Source: a virus
Length of the DNA: 36,750 bases
Virus record (IMG/VR): IMGVR_UViG_3300033145_002341
Location: 1 to 36,750 of that record
Strand: one strand, 5' to 3'
Every line of letters starts with the position of its first letter. The first letter of the stretch is position 1. The translations under genes and the position numbers were made by a program. Under the pieces are notes generated by a model. That model worked only from the letters and a program-made list of their open reading frames with translations. It was not told where the DNA came from and made no database searches. Positions 30,820 through 36,750 of this stretch are shown here, in pieces.

Positions 30820-31218
30820 CTAAAACACTTTTTTTAATTCAGAATATAAAGTTTGTTTTTTTTCACTAAGTTCAAATATTTTACGTTGCAATTTTATTAT
30901 TTCATTAATACTTTTTGTATTTTTATTATTTATTACAAATAAATCCTCTGCATAAATACTATTTGTGTTCCCATCTTGATATTGAACATGACAACAATCA
31001 CTTTTATTTAATTCAGAAACAATCATTACAGTAGTAAATCCAGAATATAATGGTAAATATGCTTTTTTTCCATATTGTTTTTTTCCAATTACTGAATCAA
31101 CATATCTTTTTGCGTCAACTAAAGAATCACTAATATGTTTAAATCCTAAATAATTACTACACCAAACATCTTTATTTTCAATATATTCAATTATTACTTC
31201 TTTATATTTTGTTTCCAT
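30820..31218 (-). CDS. Hypothetical protein
   Basis: 132 residues. The N-terminal ~95 residues seem alpha/beta (METKYKEVIIEYIENKDV, 'YLPLYSGFTTVMIVSELN', 'CCHVQYQDGN'). A C-terminal coiled coil follows (EIIKLQRKIFELSEKKQ). No family recognised. Confidence 0.55.
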   Translation of the reverse strand: METKYKEVIIEYIENKDVWCSNYLGFKHISDSLVDAKRYVDSVIGKKQYGKKAYLPLYSGFTTVMIVSELNKSDCCHVQYQDGNTNSIYAEDLFVINNKNTKSINEIIKLQRKIFELSEKKQTLYSELKKVF

Positions 31219-31227
31219 TAAACCACC

Positions 31228-31449
31228 TTACGCATTATTCCATTCGTTATCCATTTCATTATTCCACTCTTTTTCAACAACAGGCATATCAATTTTTCTA
31301 TATCTTCTATACCTCACGTCTATATAATCGTTTTTTGAAAAATGTTTTGAATATCTGGCTTTCATATGCTTACATAATTCTTCAGCACATTCTTTTGACA
31401 TATCTTTGTGAAAATCCTTGCCTTCAACTAACGTAATATAAATTTCCAT
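31228..31449 (-). CDS. Hypothetical protein
   Basis: 73 residues (MEIYITLVEGKDFHKDMSKE, 'HMKARYSKHFSKNDYIDVRY'), ending 'EWNNEMDNEWNNA'. Basic centre and acidic end. GGTGATTG before ATG. No family recognised. Confidence 0.55.
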   Translation of the reverse strand: MEIYITLVEGKDFHKDMSKECAEELCKHMKARYSKHFSKNDYIDVRYRRYRKIDMPVVEKEWNNEMDNEWNNA

Positions 31450-31462
31450 TCAATCACCGTTT

Positions 31463-31654
31463 TTAATCCTCTTGACATTCAATATAATCAATGTCAATTT
31501 CTAACTCTGAAACATCATTTAGTTTTTCAGTGAGTTTTTTAAATGTTTTTTTAAATTCAGATAATGCTACTATTCCTGCTGTTCTTTCTGTTTTAGCACT
31601 TATGTCTACAGGCGTTATAAAACTAACCTTTAAACACACAATATATTCTTTCAT
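31463..31654 (-). CDS. Hypothetical protein
   Basis: 63 residues with a likely beta-alpha-beta layout: 'KEYIVCLKVSFITPVDISAK', helix 'SEFKKTFKKLTEKLND', strand 'LEIDIDYIEC'. A ferredoxin-like mini-fold is possible. AGGTGATTT before ATG. It lies just after the PP-loop gene. Confidence 0.55.
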   Translation of the reverse strand: MKEYIVCLKVSFITPVDISAKTERTAGIVALSEFKKTFKKLTEKLNDVSELEIDIDYIECQED

Positions 31655-31672
31655 TTCAAATCACCTAATAAT

Positions 31673-32449
31673 TTAATATTCATTCAAACCACGTTGCTCC
31701 CATTTAAAAACACGATTAACTAACCCAAAATCATTCAAACTTTTATATTTTGGAATATCTTTAGGTATTTTTCCTTTCTTAAAATCATTTTCAAGTTCAA
31801 TTATTGAATATTTAATTTTTATTCCACGATTAGAAACCCTTTTGCTTTCAAGATCCCACCATTTTAATTTATCCCAAAGATCAGGATAATTTTTATAAAT
31901 CACATATAAACTTAATTTCGATTGTTTAGAACAAAACCAACAACCTAAACGATTAAAATTTACATACAAAGAATTAAACAAATTTTTTTTATTCAAATAA
32001 TCAATACAATCTTTTTCAGACCACTTCCACTCAATTAAAGGATATTTAAACCGATCATCAATTTTTGAAACCCTATGTTTTTCATCATAAGCAATCCCAA
32101 CATAAATTTCACTTGCCTTTTTTTGAAATCTTGAAAGAGGTTTTAATTTTGATTCCCTTGCCCACCAACAAGAAAATGCTTCCAATGGAAAACCCCTTGT
32201 TTTCCCCTTATTTGATCCTCTTGTTACCTTACCATAAAACCACTTTTCAAACAATTTCTTTTCAGGTTTAAGTACAGTTATTTTTCTCCCGATATGTTTC
32301 TCAATAACTTTAATATAATTATATAATTCAGGAAATTCAAAACCAGTATCAGCAAAAACAATTTCGTCAAAATCATAATCTAATTCAACCATTCTTAAAA
32401 GCATTGCAGTACTATCTTTTCCTCCAGAAAACGAAATTATCTTTTTCAT
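31673..32449 (-). CDS. PAPS-reductase-family PP-loop protein
   Basis: 258 residues. N-terminal PP-loop 'FSGGKDST' (7-14) followed by 'VFADTGFEFPELYNYI', the classical adenine-nucleotide alpha-hydrolase pattern. Cys94 ('AFSCWWARESK') and 'GCWFC' (Cys170/Cys173), possibly with Cys148, could bind zinc or an Fe-S cluster. The family covers sulfate reduction, tRNA thiolation and DndC-type DNA phosphorothioation. In a virus, sulfate reduction is least likely; nucleic-acid modification or counter-defence is the better guess. No DndA/B/D/E partners are seen here. Confidence 0.8.
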   Translation of the reverse strand: MKKIISFSGGKDSTAMLLRMVELDYDFDEIVFADTGFEFPELYNYIKVIEKHIGRKITVLKPEKKLFEKWFYGKVTRGSNKGKTRGFPLEAFSCWWARESKLKPLSRFQKKASEIYVGIAYDEKHRVSKIDDRFKYPLIEWKWSEKDCIDYLNKKNLFNSLYVNFNRLGCWFCSKQSKLSLYVIYKNYPDLWDKLKWWDLESKRVSNRGIKIKYSIIELENDFKKGKIPKDIPKYKSLNDFGLVNRVFKWEQRGLNEY

Positions 32450-32459
32450 TTTAAATCAC

Positions 32460-32675
32460 CTAATCATTTAATATTTCTAATAATAATAAACTTACAAATA
32501 TTCCAAAAGCCATTAATTCAATACATAAAAATAACACTGCTATATAAAGAATTATTTTAGTTGAAATAAACACAAAAAAACTTAACAGCACAGATAAAAT
32601 AATAAAAAAAATCATTGAACCAACACACAAACCAACAATTCCTAAAAACAATTTTATTACATCTTCTAATTCCAT
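32460..32675 (-). CDS. Small two-span membrane protein
   Basis: 71 residues, nearly all hydrophobic: 'LFLGIVGLCVGSMIFFIILS' and 'IAVLFLCIELMAFGIFVSLL' make two or three membrane helices with few charges between. It lies in the early operon upstream of the PP-loop gene. A role in membrane takeover or exclusion is only a possibility. Confidence 0.6.
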   Translation of the reverse strand: MELEDVIKLFLGIVGLCVGSMIFFIILSVLLSFFVFISTKIILYIAVLFLCIELMAFGIFVSLLLLEILND

Positions 32676-32679
32676 TCAA

Positions 32680-32955
32680 TCACCATTTTTTTAACACCGT
32701 GTTATTAATTTTATTTATTTTTTCCGTTATCTTAGGAACATGAAACTCCAAAGATATTTTATCAAGAAAATCATCTAAACAAATACATTTATCACTAACA
32801 AACGCTTCGTATAGCTCTTTATGTAACAACTTACATCGTTTACATCTTGAAATCTCAAACACAATAAACGACTTAAAGATTTTTTTATTCTTTGCCTCGT
32901 CATCATATTTAATAATAACACGCATATCACCATAACTTAAAACAGATTTTTTCAT
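32680..32955 (-). CDS. Hypothetical protein with Cys motif
   Basis: 91 residues (MKKSVLSYGDMRVIIKYDDE, 'FEISRCKRCKLLHKELYEAF', 'SDKCICLDDFLDKI'). C-x-x-C followed later by C-x-C may bind a metal. AGGTGATG before ATG. No family recognised. Confidence 0.55.
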   Translation of the reverse strand: MKKSVLSYGDMRVIIKYDDEAKNKKIFKSFIVFEISRCKRCKLLHKELYEAFVSDKCICLDDFLDKISLEFHVPKITEKINKINNTVLKKW

Positions 32956-32962
32956 TTTTACA

Positions 32963-33187
32963 TCACCTAAAAATTTTTGTTGCCGTCCATTTGCCTTTTT
33001 TAAGAACTTCAGGTATTAATTTAATTAAATCATCATCACAAATTTTTTTCAAACATTGAACAATTTCTTCAAAATTGTCTTCTGATATTGTTTTGTTCTC
33101 TTTAAGTTCCAGTAAAAAACCAATTATGTTTAAAAATGAAAGTTTTCTCAAAATTCCATTATTTACTACTGCTGTTTTAACACCCAT
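32963..33187 (-). CDS. Hypothetical protein
   Basis: 74 residues, helical (FLNIIGFLLELKENKTISED, 'EEIVQCLKKICDDDLIKLIP'), ending 'KGKWTATKIFR'. GAGGTGATTT before ATG. Its end resembles in style the end of the 43-residue protein at 27710 ('GKWTVTRNLR'), a weak similarity. Confidence 0.55.
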   Translation of the reverse strand: MGVKTAVVNNGILRKLSFLNIIGFLLELKENKTISEDNFEEIVQCLKKICDDDLIKLIPEVLKKGKWTATKIFR

Positions 33188-33193
33188 TTCAAA

Positions 33194-33373
33194 TCACCTC
33201 AAATTCACTTTCACTTTTTTATATTGTTTCCAATATTCAGGAAAAGCATTTTGTATTCTTGCTGTGTTTATTCTATCTGCTTTAATTAAAGCTAGACCTA
33301 AAGCCTTTACAAAACTTCCACCGTACTTTTGCATACTTTCTGCAACCTGTATTTTTTCATCTTGATCAATCAT
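33194..33373 (-). CDS. Small conserved-type phage protein
   Basis: 59 residues from ATG at 33373 behind GGGTGATTT. 'ESMQKYGGSFVKALGLALIK' and 'ARIQNAFPEYWKQYKK' form a pattern found in many phage small proteins next to early genes. It has no known function. Two helices are likely. Confidence 0.6.
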   Translation of the reverse strand: MIDQDEKIQVAESMQKYGGSFVKALGLALIKADRINTARIQNAFPEYWKQYKKVKVNLR

Positions 33374-33377
33374 CAAA

Positions 33378-33671
33378 TCACCCTTTAATTTTATTTAATT
33401 TTTCAAGTACCATATTTAACCTAAAATCATTAGTTAATTCAATTCTTTTCATAAGTATTTTTTTAATTTCTTTTCTTGAAAACTTATATTCAAGCCCATC
33501 AAAATTAGAAATATCATCAAGCAATGCAAAATAATTTTTTATAGTTATTTTAGTTCCACCAAGATTTAATCGAACCATCTTTTCTATTTTAGGCCTAGTC
33601 ATTACAAAACCTTGAATTTCAATAAATTCATCAATTAAAACACTCAAAAGTTTATCTATTGTAGTTTTCAT
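33378..33671 (-). CDS. First gene of the early operon, hypothetical
   Basis: 97 residues. 'TTIDKLLSVLIDEFIEIQGF' and 'IEKMVRLNLGGTKITIKNYF' suggest a helical bundle; the second part has 'FSRKEIKKILMKRIEL'. A DNA-binding regulatory role would fit its place directly behind the control region, but no helix-turn-helix can be claimed with confidence. GGTGATC before ATG. Confidence 0.6.
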   Translation of the reverse strand: MKTTIDKLLSVLIDEFIEIQGFVMTRPKIEKMVRLNLGGTKITIKNYFALLDDISNFDGLEYKFSRKEIKKILMKRIELTNDFRLNMVLEKLNKIKG

Positions 33672-33714
33672 TTTAGATCACCATTTTAAATTATATATTT
33701 TATATAATTAATAT

Positions 33715-33735
33715 ATTTACTTATATAAATATCTT
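33715..33735 (-). promoter_or_regulatory. TATA-box promoter of the early operon
   Basis: Minus strand GATATTTATATAAG, ~50 bases upstream of the ATG at 33671, followed by AT-rich sequence (AATATATTAATTATATAAAA) similar to that in the two duplicated promoters. Predicted start near 33697. Confidence 0.6.
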
Positions 33736-33738
33736 TCG

Positions 33739-33795
33739 TTTATTTATATTTATATAGAGAGATAGAGGGAGGGGTCATAGTTCCCCTATTATTTT
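33739..33795. repeat. Left arm of a long imperfect inverted repeat
   Basis: Starts TTTATTTATATTTATATA, then GAGAGATAGAGGGAGGGG, then TTCCCCTATTATT. The reverse complement of 33948-34000 gives the same string with a few differences and short gaps. The arms are separated by ~152 AT-rich bases without a gene. Confidence 0.75.
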
Positions 33796-33871
33796 ACAAA
33801 CACAAACAACAAACCTAAAAAATAAATAATGGTGGAATAAGAACATATATATATACCTTTGAAGCTAAATT

Positions 33872-33889
33872 GATTCACGCTTTTTACAT
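33872..33889 (+). repeat. Iteron-like repeat 1
   Basis: GATTCACGCTTTTTACAT. Related copies: 33900-33917 and 34198-34215. Confidence 0.55.
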
Positions 33890-33899
33890 TAATTTTTTT

Positions 33900-33917
33900 A
33901 ATCAAACTTTTTACAAT
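33900..33917 (+). repeat. Iteron-like repeat 2
   Basis: AATCAAACTTTTTACAAT, 28 bases after copy 1 (start to start); core CTTTTTACA is shared by all three. Confidence 0.5.
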
Positions 33918-33947
33918 AAAAATATTATAACAGGAATTTTTTTAAAG

Positions 33948-34000
33948 AATAATAGAGGAAGTGTACCCCCTCCCTCTCTCTCCATATAAATATAAATAAA
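33948..34000. repeat. Right arm of the long inverted repeat
   Basis: Reads AATAATAGAGGAAGTGTACC, then CCCTCCCTCTCTCTCC, then ATATAAATATAAATAAA: the inverse of 33739-33795. Its last part ends 8 bases before the stop of the Cys-rich gene at 34008. Confidence 0.75.
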
Positions 34001-34007
34001 AAACAGA

Positions 34008-34181
34008 TTATTTTGAAGAAAAAAACCGATTCAAAAACTCATCATCACACTCTTTCGTAGCATTACAAATACAAATTCGTTTTTGCAAAACTTCTAAAGA
34101 ATCAGAATAAGCAGATTTTTTTGCAGTCTTAAATGAAGAGATTGATCCACACCTACGACATTTGCATGATTTAACTCCCAT
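34008..34181 (-). CDS. Small Cys-rich protein next to the control region
   Basis: 57 residues from ATG at 34181: MGVKSCKCRRCGSISSFK, then 'ICICNATKECDDEF'. Six Cys (C-x-C-x-x-C and C-x-C-x5-C) suggest a zinc site. It is convergent toward the right arm of the inverted repeat and divergent from the plus-strand regulator. The upstream area has an iteron-like repeat. A DNA-binding regulator is possible; the ribosome-binding site is poor. Confidence 0.5.
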   Translation of the reverse strand: MGVKSCKCRRCGSISSFKTAKKSAYSDSLEVLQKRICICNATKECDDEFLNRFFSSK

Positions 34182-34197
34182 TTGAACAACAAAGAAT

Positions 34198-34215
34198 GAA
34201 TCACACTTTTTACAT
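34198..34215 (+). repeat. Iteron-like repeat 3
   Basis: GAATCACACTTTTTACAT, matching copy 1 at 15 or more positions. It lies 17 bases upstream of the Cys-rich gene start, so it may instead be an operator. Confidence 0.5.
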
Positions 34216-34303
34216 ATAATTAATACAAAACTTATTTAAACACCATATATAATATATATATATCATATTAATAATGTATTTATTACTTAAAGAGGGATAA
34301 AAA
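34216..34303. promoter_or_regulatory. Divergent promoter region
   Basis: 88 AT-rich bases between the minus-strand Cys-rich gene and the plus-strand regulator. Minus strand shows GTTTAAATAAG (TATA-like, ~58 bases from that gene's ATG); plus strand shows CCATATATAATATATATATA ~50 bases from the regulator ATG, then AGAGGGAT as ribosome-binding site. Confidence 0.45.
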
Positions 34304-34444
34304 ATGAGGCCATCAAGAGAAATAGACGGAAAACAAAAATTAATCACACTAGATAAAAAACTAGTAATAAAAGCAGAAAAACTTCACTTGAACCTATCAA
34401 GTTTTTTTAACGAAGAACTAAAAAAATACTTAAAAAATAAATAA
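34304..34444 (+). CDS. Ribbon-helix-helix regulator (CcdA/CopG-like), only plus-strand gene
   Basis: 46 residues: MRPSREIDGKQKLITLDKKL, then 'VIKAEKLHLNLSSFFNEELK'. 'QKLITLD' fits the DNA-contacting beta strand, 'KKLVIKAEKLHLN' helix A and 'LSSFFNEELKKYLK' helix B of the ribbon-helix-helix fold. Such proteins are dimeric repressors or antitoxins. No toxin partner is next to it. It lies opposite to all other genes, beside the control region, so it may repress early or late promoters. GAGGGAT precedes the ATG. Confidence 0.7.
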   Translation: MRPSREIDGKQKLITLDKKLVIKAEKLHLNLSSFFNEELKKYLKNK

Positions 34445-34451
34445 AATAATA

Positions 34452-34479
34452 ATGGGTCAAAATTTTAATTTCAACCCAT
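34452..34479. terminator. Bidirectional terminator-like hairpin
   Basis: ATGGGT at 34452 pairs with ACCCAT at 34474; inside, AAATT and AATTT also pair. It lies between two convergent genes (plus regulator and minus holin candidate), where a two-way terminator is expected. Confidence 0.5.
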
Positions 34480-34508
34480 CACTGATTTAATAACGTGGGA
34501 CATTACAA

Positions 34509-34532
34509 TATACCTATAAGTATATACCTATA
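34509..34532 (+). repeat. Direct repeat TATACCTATA x2
   Basis: TATACCTATA at 34509-34518 and 34523-34532, four bases apart, just past the end of the late operon. Could be a binding site; meaning unknown. Confidence 0.35.
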
Positions 34533-34537
34533 ATAAT

Positions 34538-34792
34538 TTACCCCACTAACTTCAACGAACCATGTTTAATTAATTCAGCTGCTGTTTGTTTTGGTTTTAA
34601 ATCATCGATTGTTGGAACAATAACATTATCCCAAATCTGCCATGACATTACTGCAATTATTGTATTTATTGTTGGATCTGTTAATGGAACACCATTAACT
34701 GTCATAGCAATTATTTGACCTATAGCCATTCCAGCAATAACTGCTGAACCTGCAATCAATTTTTTCCCTAATCTTTCAATAAAATTCCACAT
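34538..34792 (-). CDS. Small membrane protein, holin candidate
   Basis: 84 residues from ATG at 34792 behind a strong GGAGGAATAA; an open stretch upstream to 34855 overlaps the previous gene and lacks a site. Hydrophobic 'LIAGSAVIAGMAIGQIIAMT' and a weaker 'INTIIAVMSWQIWDNVIV' may form two membrane helices. It ends the late operon, next to the XhlA-like gene and the transglutaminase-like enzyme: a lysis cassette in layout. The holin function is inferred. Confidence 0.5.
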   Translation of the reverse strand: MWNFIERLGKKLIAGSAVIAGMAIGQIIAMTVNGVPLTDPTINTIIAVMSWQIWDNVIVPTIDDLKPKQTAAELIKHGSLKLVG

Positions 34793-34805
34793 ATTTATTC
34801 CTCCA

Positions 34806-35054
34806 TTAAAAAAATATTCTTGATAAATAACCAATAATAACCCCACCAACAACAACCAAAGTAACCATTTTTATTTTAAACGGCAAATAATCATTTATTT
34901 GAAATTCGTCAAATTTATTGGCTTTTTTAATCAAAAGTTCTATTGCTTTTTGATGTTGTAGTATTGTTTCATCTCTTTTTGCTATCCAAATTTTAATCTC
35001 CATCAATTCTTTTTGAATCGCATTTAACTTATTATGAGTTTCATTATCACACAT
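34806..35054 (-). CDS. XhlA-like coiled-coil membrane protein
   Basis: 82 residues from ATG at 35054, ten bases after GGAGG; a TTG nine bases earlier is too near to that site. N-terminal coiled coil (THNKLNAIQKELMEIKIWIA) and one C-terminal membrane helix (MVTLVVVGGVIIGYLSRIFF). This layout is that of XhlA/haemolysin-type phage proteins that help holins. Here it sits between the enzyme and the holin candidate. Confidence 0.6.
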   Translation of the reverse strand: MCDNETHNKLNAIQKELMEIKIWIAKRDETILQHQKAIELLIKKANKFDEFQINDYLPFKIKMVTLVVVGGVIIGYLSRIFF

Positions 35055-35059
35055 CTTTT

Positions 35060-35986
35060 TCAATCCTCCATAACAATTTTGTCTTTTAATTCACTTTTGT
35101 AAAAACCATTAGTTTGAAGATCCTCAAACATGGTAACGCTGAAAAAATCATTATAAGAAAACCAGTAAGTTTCTAAACCAATTAAATCTTTTTTATCAGT
35201 GTTTAATGGGTAATCAGTTAATTTCAACCCCGTCACTTTTTGATTCGTAGAATTAAGATGTCTCCATTTGCCAGTGTCGTCGCGCGCGTAAATCGTGGCG
35301 TGTCCTGTGCCTGTTCTTGTCCTCCCACAAGTTACCCACCACCTGCTGCGCGGAACTCCAGCACATGCAAAATACGAACCTATTATGTTACTCCAGTCTT
35401 CACAGTCTTTTGCTTTCAGTTTAACAGCTTCAAACGGAAATAACCATACTTCAGGTTTTCCGAATTGTTTTTTATCTGAAATATACTTATATCCTTTTCT
35501 TGCAAGTTTATATAATGCAGGGACCTTTTTGTTTATTTCATTTTCTGAATTAATAAACAAACCCTTTTTTTTAATTGAATCATAAATCCAATGATTATTT
35601 GGAGTAATAAAATTCCTGATGTCTATTTGATGTGTTTTTAAAGTATTTCCTGCTGAAAGCAATTGTCTTCTATATTCAATCTTTGCACTAGTAAGTTTCC
35701 CTGTGTATTGCATGCGGTTCTCTGCTGAAAGTAACTCATTTAAATCATTAATTATGCTTTGCAATGTGTGCTTCTCTGATACTAATTGTTTTATCGATGC
35801 AGAAAACTTTGTAACTTCATCTCTCATACTACTGATTTCTATTTTTGATTTTGACATTACTTCAAGTAGTTTTTTTCTATCAGCAAATAAACCCATATTT
35901 ATGATCCTGCATTCAATTAATTGATTACGAAGACTTGAATCATACTTAAATTTAAAAAAATTACAAATAAATTTTTTAATATTCAT
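35060..35986 (-). CDS. Transglutaminase-like cysteine peptidase, lysis or tail enzyme candidate
   Basis: 308 residues. Residues ~35-115 are helical coiled coil. The C-terminal domain has the transglutaminase-like pattern 'KAKDCEDWSNIIGSYFACAG' (Cys195) and 'GTGHATIYARDD' (His229); the usual Asp after the next strand is Asn245 here ('WRHLNST'). Known family: archaeal-virus pseudomurein endopeptidases (PeiP/PeiW) use a Cys-His-Asp transglutaminase-type triad. No pseudomurein-binding repeats are seen, so the substrate is open. The next two genes are membrane proteins, which supports a lysis role. It overlaps the upstream stop (TAATG). Confidence 0.65.
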   Translation of the reverse strand: MNIKKFICNFFKFKYDSSLRNQLIECRIINMGLFADRKKLLEVMSKSKIEISSMRDEVTKFSASIKQLVSEKHTLQSIINDLNELLSAENRMQYTGKLTSAKIEYRRQLLSAGNTLKTHQIDIRNFITPNNHWIYDSIKKKGLFINSENEINKKVPALYKLARKGYKYISDKKQFGKPEVWLFPFEAVKLKAKDCEDWSNIIGSYFACAGVPRSRWWVTCGRTRTGTGHATIYARDDTGKWRHLNSTNQKVTGLKLTDYPLNTDKKDLIGLETYWFSYNDFFSVTMFEDLQTNGFYKSELKDKIVMED

Positions 35987-36297
35987 TAAATCAAATCCGG
36001 AAGTATATAAATTAACTTAGTTGATCTCGCAGTAATTGTTTTTGTTGAATAAACTATTTGAAGTTCATAATTATATTGGCCTACAGTATCAAGATCACCA
36101 GTAATAAACGTATAATGACAAAGGCCTGAATTTGCAGTATCAATTGTGCATGTTCCAGACGCTTTAGTTTCAACCTTTCCAATCCTTGACATCTTAAAAG
36201 TTATTATGCTACTGGTTAAATTTATTGCATCTCCGTTTGCATCCTTTACTGCAAAAGCCATGTCATACCCATAATCATTCCTTATAAACTTTACCAT
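35986..36297 (-). CDS. BppU-like Ig-fold baseplate/fibre protein
   Basis: 103 residues from ATG at 36297 (TGATG overlap with the fibre stop, GGTGG upstream). 'GYDMAFAVKDANGDAINLTS', 'CTIDTANSGLCHYTF' and 'VGQYNYELQIVYSTKTITA' match the N-terminal Ig-like domain of BppU-type baseplate proteins. It directly follows the fibre gene and probably belongs to the tail tip. Confidence 0.65.
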   Translation of the reverse strand: MVKFIRNDYGYDMAFAVKDANGDAINLTSSIITFKMSRIGKVETKASGTCTIDTANSGLCHYTFITGDLDTVGQYNYELQIVYSTKTITARSTKLIYILPDLI

Positions 36298-36750
36298 CAA
36301 ACCACCCGTTCACCATTGTTAGTAACAACTGCAAAAACTTCATTTTCTTCTACTATAATTGTAAATGTTTCGTTTTCTTGAACAACAACTGTAAAAACTT
36401 CATTTTCTTCTACAGTGATTGAATCAAAATCAATTATTTTTTTAATAAAATTTTCAATTAATGAAAACCCATCTAAAATATCTCTACCTACTTTTTTTGT
36501 AAATGTCTCCACTGTTGAAATAACATCTGAAATATCTCTGCCCACCTTTTTTGTAAATGTTTCTCCAACACCAACCACATCTGCAAGATTAAAAGTTATG
36601 GCTCTCTTATCAGAATCAAGCAAATCAATATTATCAGAAACATTTTTAATTGGATTTTTACTCAAAGAATCTACTTCTGAAAGTGCGTCTTCTAAAGTTC
36701 TACCTATATTTTTTGTAATTATTTCATCAGTATTTATTGTGTCTGTAATC
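36297..36750 (-). CDS. Tail fibre C-terminal part (enters from right end)
   Basis: The frame is open from the right edge for 150 codons to TGA at 36297. It contains KNPIKNVSDNIDLLD, which is identical to the sequence near base 75-115 in the fibre N-terminal part. Further repeats follow, 'ETFTKKVGRDISDVIST' twice, then three ~10-residue units (EENEVFTVVV, ENETFTIIVE, EENEVFAVVT). It is most simply the C-terminal end of the fibre that starts at 1773. Codons start at 36749, so a direct join with base 1 is out of frame. Confidence 0.7.
   Translation of the reverse strand, partial: ITDTINTDEIITKNIGRTLEDALSEVDSLSKNPIKNVSDNIDLLDSDKRAITFNLADVVGVGETFTKKVGRDISDVISTVETFTKKVGRDILDGFSLIENFIKKIIDFDSITVEENEVFTVVVQENETFTIIVEENEVFAVVTNNGERVV

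Larger units (their letters stand above)
33796..33947. other. Spacer of the inverted repeat, origin candidate
   Basis: 152 bases, strongly AT-rich, with no credible reading frame. It carries two direct repeats (33872-33889 and 33900-33917) and an alternating AT stretch (ACATATATATATACC). With the flanking inverted repeat it could be a replication origin or a control region. Confidence 0.4.

Noticed and set aside
34304-34444. Toxin-antitoxin pair
   Set aside because: The RHH protein looks like a CcdA-type antitoxin, but no toxin-like frame follows it on the plus strand.
1-36750. Integrase, CRISPR array, DNA polymerase, helicase or rRNA
   Set aside because: None of these was seen on either strand. 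Repeats found are short promoter, iteron or protein-coding repeats and do not have spacer-repeat order.

Overview
This 36.75 kb, strongly AT-rich window looks like the (near-)complete genome of a tailed virus (Caudoviricetes, siphovirus-like) whose host is most likely an archaeon. The virus call rests on an ordered HK97-type set: a TerS candidate, TerL, a portal-MuF fusion, protease-scaffold, major capsid protein, connectors, tail tube, frameshifted tail chaperones, tape measure, hub and fibre. The archaeal call rests on TATA-box promoters (GGTTTATATA, CCTTTATAAATAA, ACCTTTTAAATAA) at archaeal spacing from starts, at least one start that looks leaderless, and Shine-Dalgarno sites of the GGTGATT type. 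The host lineage is not readable from the window. A transglutaminase-fold enzyme in the lysis region recalls pseudomurein endopeptidases of methanogen viruses, but this is only suggestive.

Almost everything is on the minus strand and is read right to left. (1) 33.7-34.3 kb is a control region: a long imperfect inverted repeat, three iteron-like repeats, a small Cys-rich gene and the only plus-strand gene (ribbon-helix-helix regulator). (2) 33.7-23.5 kb is the early/accessory region: about 30 small genes in tightly packed operons started by three promoters, two of which are almost identical copies. It encodes an OB-fold/SSB-like protein, a PAPS-reductase-family PP-loop enzyme, an HNH endonuclease, a frameshifted C5 cytosine methyltransferase and many small zinc-ribbon proteins. 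Between two of these operons (27.9-28.1 kb) lie a tRNA-like sequence and a nested hairpin element. (3) 23.3-18.0 kb is packaging: TerS candidate, small genes, TerL, portal-MuF. (4) 18.0-11.0 kb is the head and connector module, with three copies of a virus-specific promoter at its internal and distal borders. (5) 10.9-0 kb is the tail module.

The fibre gene runs off the left end, and a protein with the same repeat type enters from the right end (36.75 kb). It is followed by a BppU-like protein, the transglutaminase-like enzyme and two small membrane proteins (holin-type candidates). The window is therefore best read as a linearised circular (or circularly permuted) genome cut inside the fibre gene, although a direct join of the two ends is out of frame by one base.

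No integrase, DNA polymerase, helicase, primase, replication initiator, CRISPR array or complete tRNA gene was recognised. Replication probably depends largely on the host.
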